DNA of 8,481 nt from Methanobacteriota archaeon (GTDB lineage: Archaea > Thermoplasmatota > Poseidoniia > Poseidoniales > Thalassarchaeaceae), in assembly GCA_002683155.1 (NCBI GenBank), contig NYST01000034.1, positions 1-8,481 on the forward strand, in the 5' to 3' direction. The notes under the pieces are model-generated. The model did not search any database. It was not told the DNA's origin and was given only the letters and a program-made list of their open reading frames with translations. The position numbers were made by a program, and so were the translations under genes. Shown in pieces: positions 5,666-8,481 of the stretch; position 1 is the first letter of the stretch; every line of letters begins with the position of its first letter.

Positions 5666-6400
5666 TTGTCTGAAGGGATAACATTAGCAATGTGGTCTGG
5701 TCCTCGCAATATCTCCACTGCGATGATGTATTCCTTCGACAATAGGGAAGATTGCTATGCCACAGATGAGCCACTATATGCTAACTTCCTCATGTCCACG
5801 GGAGTGAATCACCCCGGTGCAAGGGAGGTAATCAAGCACCATGAGACCAATCTTGAATCCGTAATATCAAAACTCACAGGGCCAATACCCAATGACAAGG
5901 CACTCTGGTATCAAAAGCACATGTGTCACCATGTGAGCGAGGGATCCGACATCTCGTGGATTCGCGGGCTAACCAATTGCTTCCTAATCAGAGATCCCCG
6001 CGAGGTCCTTCTTTCGCTGTCTAAGGTTACGAGTTCCATCGATCTGATGTCGACTGGTCTTCCACAGCAGATAAGGATCGTGGAATACCTCATCAGTGAA
6101 TCTGGATATGTCCCTCCAATCATGGACTCAAATGATGTATTGGCAAATCCTAGTTCAATGTTGAGAAAACTGTGCGATTCGGCGGGCATCAAATTCGACG
6201 ATAACATGCTTTCTTGGGAACCGGGGCCGAAGGATTGTGATGGGATATGGGCAAAGCATTGGTACGATTCAGTGTGGGGGTCTTCCGGATTCGCACCCCC
6301 ATCACCCAGGTCTGGAGAGTTGCGCTCATCCCTATCGGTGGTCTTAGAAGAGGCCATGCCAATGTATCAGAAACTCAAGGAAATTCGTATTTGTGCCTAG
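5666..6400 (+). CDS. Sulfotransferase-like P-loop protein (partner half of plant BCAL-type fusions)
   Basis: This 244-residue soluble protein belongs to the P-loop sulfotransferase superfamily by its motifs: the phosphosulfate-binding loop MWSGPRNISTAMMYSF (9-24) directly after a short first strand, DEPLYANF (34-41), and the 3'-phosphate segment CFLIRDPREVLLSLSKV (105-121), with Arg109 and Ser117 at the positions that normally hold the PAPS 3'-phosphate. The C-terminal half has DNMLSWEPGPKDCDGIWAKHWY (179-200). From memory, the N-terminal halves of Arabidopsis BCAL1/BCAL2 carry the same W-S-x-P-R-x-x-S-T and D-E-P-L-Y pattern, and their C-terminal half is an aminotransferase like the preceding gene. 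Whether it transfers sulfate or binds some other nucleotide is unknown. The TTG start is supported by AGGAG 8 nt upstream; starting at ATG 5690 would remove the first strand before the P-loop. Its TAG overlaps the TAG of the opposing gene in one CTAG. Confidence 0.85.
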   Translation: MSEGITLAMWSGPRNISTAMMYSFDNREDCYATDEPLYANFLMSTGVNHPGAREVIKHHETNLESVISKLTGPIPNDKALWYQKHMCHHVSEGSDISWIRGLTNCFLIRDPREVLLSLSKVTSSIDLMSTGLPQQIRIVEYLISESGYVPPIMDSNDVLANPSSMLRKLCDSAGIKFDDNMLSWEPGPKDCDGIWAKHWYDSVWGSSGFAPPSPRSGELRSSLSVVLEEAMPMYQKLKEIRICA

Positions 6401-7023
6401 GAATGCCTTCTCATGAGTATCCCGCATTTTCTTTTACTTGCCGATCTGAGGAATACGAGCAAGTGCCTGAAGGCATCCTGAACTCCTCCGTCCAGTGGCT
6501 CATCCGATCTAACCGACCATCCTCCTCGTTCTATTTCCTTCCTAAGGCCCATGACATCATCAGGGCCCAGCCAACCTAGTAGCTCGATCCCCCCTGAACC
6601 CTCTCTGAATCCTGTTTGCCCAACACTTTCCTCGCTCAAACCATCACCTAGTTTTCCCAGAAGGGAATGGAGGTCCGAGCCCCCCTCACTCTCTGTGGTG
6701 AATTCAATCAGGTATTCTATCGCGTTACCGTCGTTGCTAGGGAATCTGCCCAAGCGTTCTCTAGAATGGCCCCCATCTAATGCTCTGGGGGCCCCTCCAC
6801 CATCCTGCCAGTCCAGAATCGAGAGGAATAGCGATGTCGCCCTGTCAATTGGCGATGGCTCTCCCTCCCTTAATTGAGGCATCACTTCGAAACCCTCCAT
6901 TAGCGCTAGAAGATTTCCGTGTTTTCCAGACATGGATTCGTTGATCGGGCCAATCAAGGAGTCCGGCGTCAATCTGATAGGGTCGAAAGTATGGAACGAA
7001 GAAGGCCGAATGTAATTTCCCAT
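6397..7023 (-). CDS. Hypothetical soluble protein
   Basis: I do not recognise this family. From the ATG at 7023 it has 208 residues, no signal peptide and no membrane helix, so it is probably cytoplasmic. The N-terminal third (MGNYIRPSSFHTFDPIR, then LLALMEGFEVMPQLREGE) and the C-terminal quarter (GWLGPDDVMGLRKEIERG, then GGVQDAFRHLLVFLRSASKR) look like ordered alpha/beta protein, while the middle is rich in Gly, Ser and Glu and may be a linker. The normal amphipathic pattern, against Pro/Ser-rich low complexity in the opposite frames, supports it as the coding strand. A TTG at 7032 would add three residues; neither start has a Shine-Dalgarno sequence. The gene is in the same frame as the upstream surface-protein gene, separated from it by one TAG, and its own stop overlaps that of the sulfotransferase-like gene. 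Confidence 0.65.
   Translation of the reverse strand: MGNYIRPSSFHTFDPIRLTPDSLIGPINESMSGKHGNLLALMEGFEVMPQLREGEPSPIDRATSLFLSILDWQDGGGAPRALDGGHSRERLGRFPSNDGNAIEYLIEFTTESEGGSDLHSLLGKLGDGLSEESVGQTGFREGSGGIELLGWLGPDDVMGLRKEIERGGWSVRSDEPLDGGVQDAFRHLLVFLRSASKRKCGILMRRHS
6427..6435 (+). terminator. Possible archaeal T-tract terminator of the purC operon
   Basis: TTTTCTTTT lies 27 bp after the last stop of the plus-strand operon. Archaeal RNA polymerase can stop at such U-rich runs without a hairpin. The tract lies inside the opposing gene's coding sequence, so it may simply reflect Lys codons there (SKRKC region). Confidence 0.3.
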
Positions 7024-7038
7024 GTTACGCAATATCGA

Positions 7039-8481
7039 CTATCTGTCAAGAAGCCTTCTGAGCCTATGATCATACTCATCGCCCTCTTCGGATTCCTCCT
7101 GTTGGACGAATTCCACTTCATCATCTCCAGCCTCTTCTTCATCCATTCCCTCTTCCTCTTCGCGAGCCTCGACACTATCGACAGCCATCTTTGGCATGTT
7201 TTCTTCCATCTTCTCGTCTATCGCTGCCTGTGCTAGAGCCATCAGGCGCTTCCCCTCTCTGCGATTGCTGGCAATCCAAGAAACTCCTAGGTATACCCCT
7301 ACGACAAGAATTGCCACAATTAATCCAGTTCCGAACTCATCGAACTTGTCCTCCAGAGCCGAACCGCCGCTAAGCACGATTCGCACCTCATCGTCTCCAG
7401 GGTTAGAATCAACGTCCCATGGGAAATAGCAACCAATGGTTACTATCAATTCAACCCCATCTTCCACGTCCGGCCTATCGAATTTAGGAGCCGGAACGAA
7501 AGCCTGAGTCATATCAATCAAATGCTCAGAGTAGTAGCCTTCGGCGCTCATTGTAATGGTGCAGTCAGCATCCTCCAAGAGATTCTCGTTGAGTCTCTTT
7601 GTTGCTATGTTGACCTTCTGATTCGAACCCTCTCCAACTAATTCAACAACTGCTATTCCGACGTTCCAGTCACTCCTTCTGACATCATACGATCTCTCCA
7701 TAGATGCCACTAAGGAACCCTTCCCATCTAGCAGACGGATACTGACGCTCCTTTCCCCGGGTTCCGGGTTCCATCCAGAACCACTGAGGTTGATAGATTG
7801 GCCAGTTTCGTTTTCAGATAAGCTATCGAAAATCGAATCCAGCACAAGGCCATCATCTCCGATTAGGAGGATCTGGAAATCGAAAGTCGAGCTACCATTC
7901 GATATTGAACACCATCCCCGGACGTCTTTGAAATCACTCGACAATGAGCAAATCGCATTCCTTTCCTCAGTATTGGAAACTGTAATCGAGTAGCCCAAAT
8001 CTGTGTCGCCATCAACATTCAGGCTTCCATTTGCTGATGAACCGGAAGGGAGCATCCACCCCATAACGCTCCACTCTAGTACTTCTCCAGAAACATCATC
8101 GACCAACACCGAGTCTTCACTTGACCCATGTATCAATATTGGCGAATCATCTCCATCGTATGCGAATAAGTAGGGCGAAACTCCCCAGGAGTGCGTGCGA
8201 AGCTGAACCTCAAGGGAGACCTCCCTCTGGTTCCCTCTCGAATCTATTGCCAAGATCCTCACACTCTCCTCGCTGCCGTCCCAATCGCCATCTGGGACAA
8301 TCTCGATTGGCACGCCCATCGCCTCACCAACTCCGAGGACAACCTTCATCCTCCCATCTGTACTCCAATTTGTGGGTAGATCGAGCACTTGGAATTCTAT
8401 TGTTGTCGGAGTGTTGCCTGTGTTCGCCACAATGGCATTTGGATGCCCTCCTAGGGGGGAAACGATCCATGGCCCAGAACC
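7039..8481 (-). CDS. C-terminal part of a membrane-anchored surface protein with acidic cytoplasmic tail
   Basis: The frame is open to the right edge of the window (a GTG at 8430 is internal, since conserved-looking sequence continues upstream), so 480 C-terminal residues are visible. The first ~370 are extracellular in character: several immunoglobulin-like beta modules beginning with VANTGNTPTTIEFQVLDLP, a wording typical of NEW3/CARDB-type adhesion modules, plus scattered N-x-S/T sites and two cysteine pairs (CSLSSDFKDVRGWC, and DADC with TIGC). A single membrane helix GLIVAILVVGVYLGVSWIAS (residues 386-405) is followed by basic RREGKR, which indicates a cytoplasmic C-terminus. The tail then becomes strongly acidic (runs of Glu/Asp at about 439-469) before a basic end, HRLRRLLDR. 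This is a common plan for large archaeal surface proteins. Ligand and partners are unknown. Confidence 0.85.
   Translation of the reverse strand, partial: GSGPWIVSPLGGHPNAIVANTGNTPTTIEFQVLDLPTNWSTDGRMKVVLGVGEAMGVPIEIVPDGDWDGSEESVRILAIDSRGNQREVSLEVQLRTHSWGVSPYLFAYDGDDSPILIHGSSEDSVLVDDVSGEVLEWSVMGWMLPSGSSANGSLNVDGDTDLGYSITVSNTEERNAICSLSSDFKDVRGWCSISNGSSTFDFQILLIGDDGLVLDSIFDSLSENETGQSINLSGSGWNPEPGERSVSIRLLDGKGSLVASMERSYDVRRSDWNVGIAVVELVGEGSNQKVNIATKRLNENLLEDADCTITMSAEGYYSEHLIDMTQAFVPAPKFDRPDVEDGVELIVTIGCYFPWDVDSNPGDDEVRIVLSGGSALEDKFDEFGTGLIVAILVVGVYLGVSWIASNRREGKRLMALAQAAIDEKMEENMPKMAVDSVEAREEEEGMDEEEAGDDEVEFVQQEESEEGDEYDHRLRRLLDR

Noticed and set aside
5926..6357. Minus-strand open frame of 143 codons inside the sulfotransferase-like gene
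   Set aside because: The plus strand carries intact P-loop and 3'-phosphate motifs here, so this is a shadow frame.
6551..6877. Plus-strand open frame of 108 codons opposite the hypothetical gene
   Set aside because: Its translation is low-complexity Pro/Ser-rich, as expected for the antisense of an acidic Gly/Glu protein, and it has no ribosome site. The minus-strand frame reads as normal protein.
8428..8430. GTG at 8430 as the start of the surface-protein gene
   Set aside because: The frame stays open to the window edge and the upstream residues continue the same beta-module style, with no signal peptide after the GTG. The gene is therefore treated as truncated by the window.
1..8481. Frequent CTAG tetranucleotides as a possible special signal
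   Set aside because: By eye there are about 35, close to the roughly 33 expected by chance for this length and base composition. CTAG is simply not depleted here.
1..8481. CRISPR arrays, tRNA or rRNA genes, transposons and other mobile elements
   Set aside because: No regularly spaced direct repeats, tRNA-like cloverleaf, rRNA segments, transposase motifs or terminal inverted repeats were seen; nearly every base lies in a convincing gene.

Overview
The window reads as a gene-dense archaeal chromosome segment, most likely from a marine planktonic euryarchaeon (Marine Group II / Poseidoniales-like Thermoplasmatota). That placement is inference. It rests on the acidic, Ser/Gly/Asp-rich surface proteins anchored by one C-terminal membrane helix, frequent AGG/AGA arginine and ATA isoleucine codons, moderate GC, almost no space between genes, and a long yeast-sized PurC. 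There is no rRNA, tRNA, CRISPR array or insertion sequence.

Layout. Bases 1-621 (+) hold the 3' end of an unrecognised, probably secreted beta-rich protein. Facing it without any gap, 3738-622 (-) is a two-gene ABC importer operon of the polar amino acid type: a 792-residue membrane protein, then its ATPase. The membrane protein is unusual. A signal-like segment and a seven-blade Ycf48/BNR-type beta-propeller are fused in front of a GlnP/HisM-like permease, and the permease itself carries an extra hydrophobic block of about 150 residues. No solute-binding protein gene is present. A 115-bp divergent promoter region (3739-3853) contains a perfect 6-bp inverted repeat. From it a plus-strand operon runs to 6400: purC (SAICAR synthase), a fold-type IV aminotransferase homologue whose stop/start overlaps purC, and a sulfotransferase-like P-loop protein 4 bp further on. 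The last two correspond, from memory, to the two halves of the plant 'branched-chain aminotransferase-like' (BCAL) fusion proteins. The aminotransferase homologue appears to lack both the PLP-binding lysine and the glutamate that contacts PLP N1. From the right edge, 8481-7039 (-) encodes the C-terminal 480 residues of a membrane-anchored surface protein with a strongly acidic cytoplasmic tail. It is followed in the same frame, after one TAG, by a hypothetical soluble protein (7023-6397) that ends in a CTAG shared with the sulfotransferase gene's stop.

How it fits together. Genes inside operons (ATPase, aminotransferase homologue, sulfotransferase-like) have good Shine-Dalgarno sequences, while the two promoter-proximal genes lack them and have TATA-like stretches about 26-35 bp upstream, as expected for leaderless archaeal transcripts. 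The best candidates for undescribed biology are the propeller-fused permease and the aminotransferase-like/sulfotransferase-like pair with its altered PLP site.
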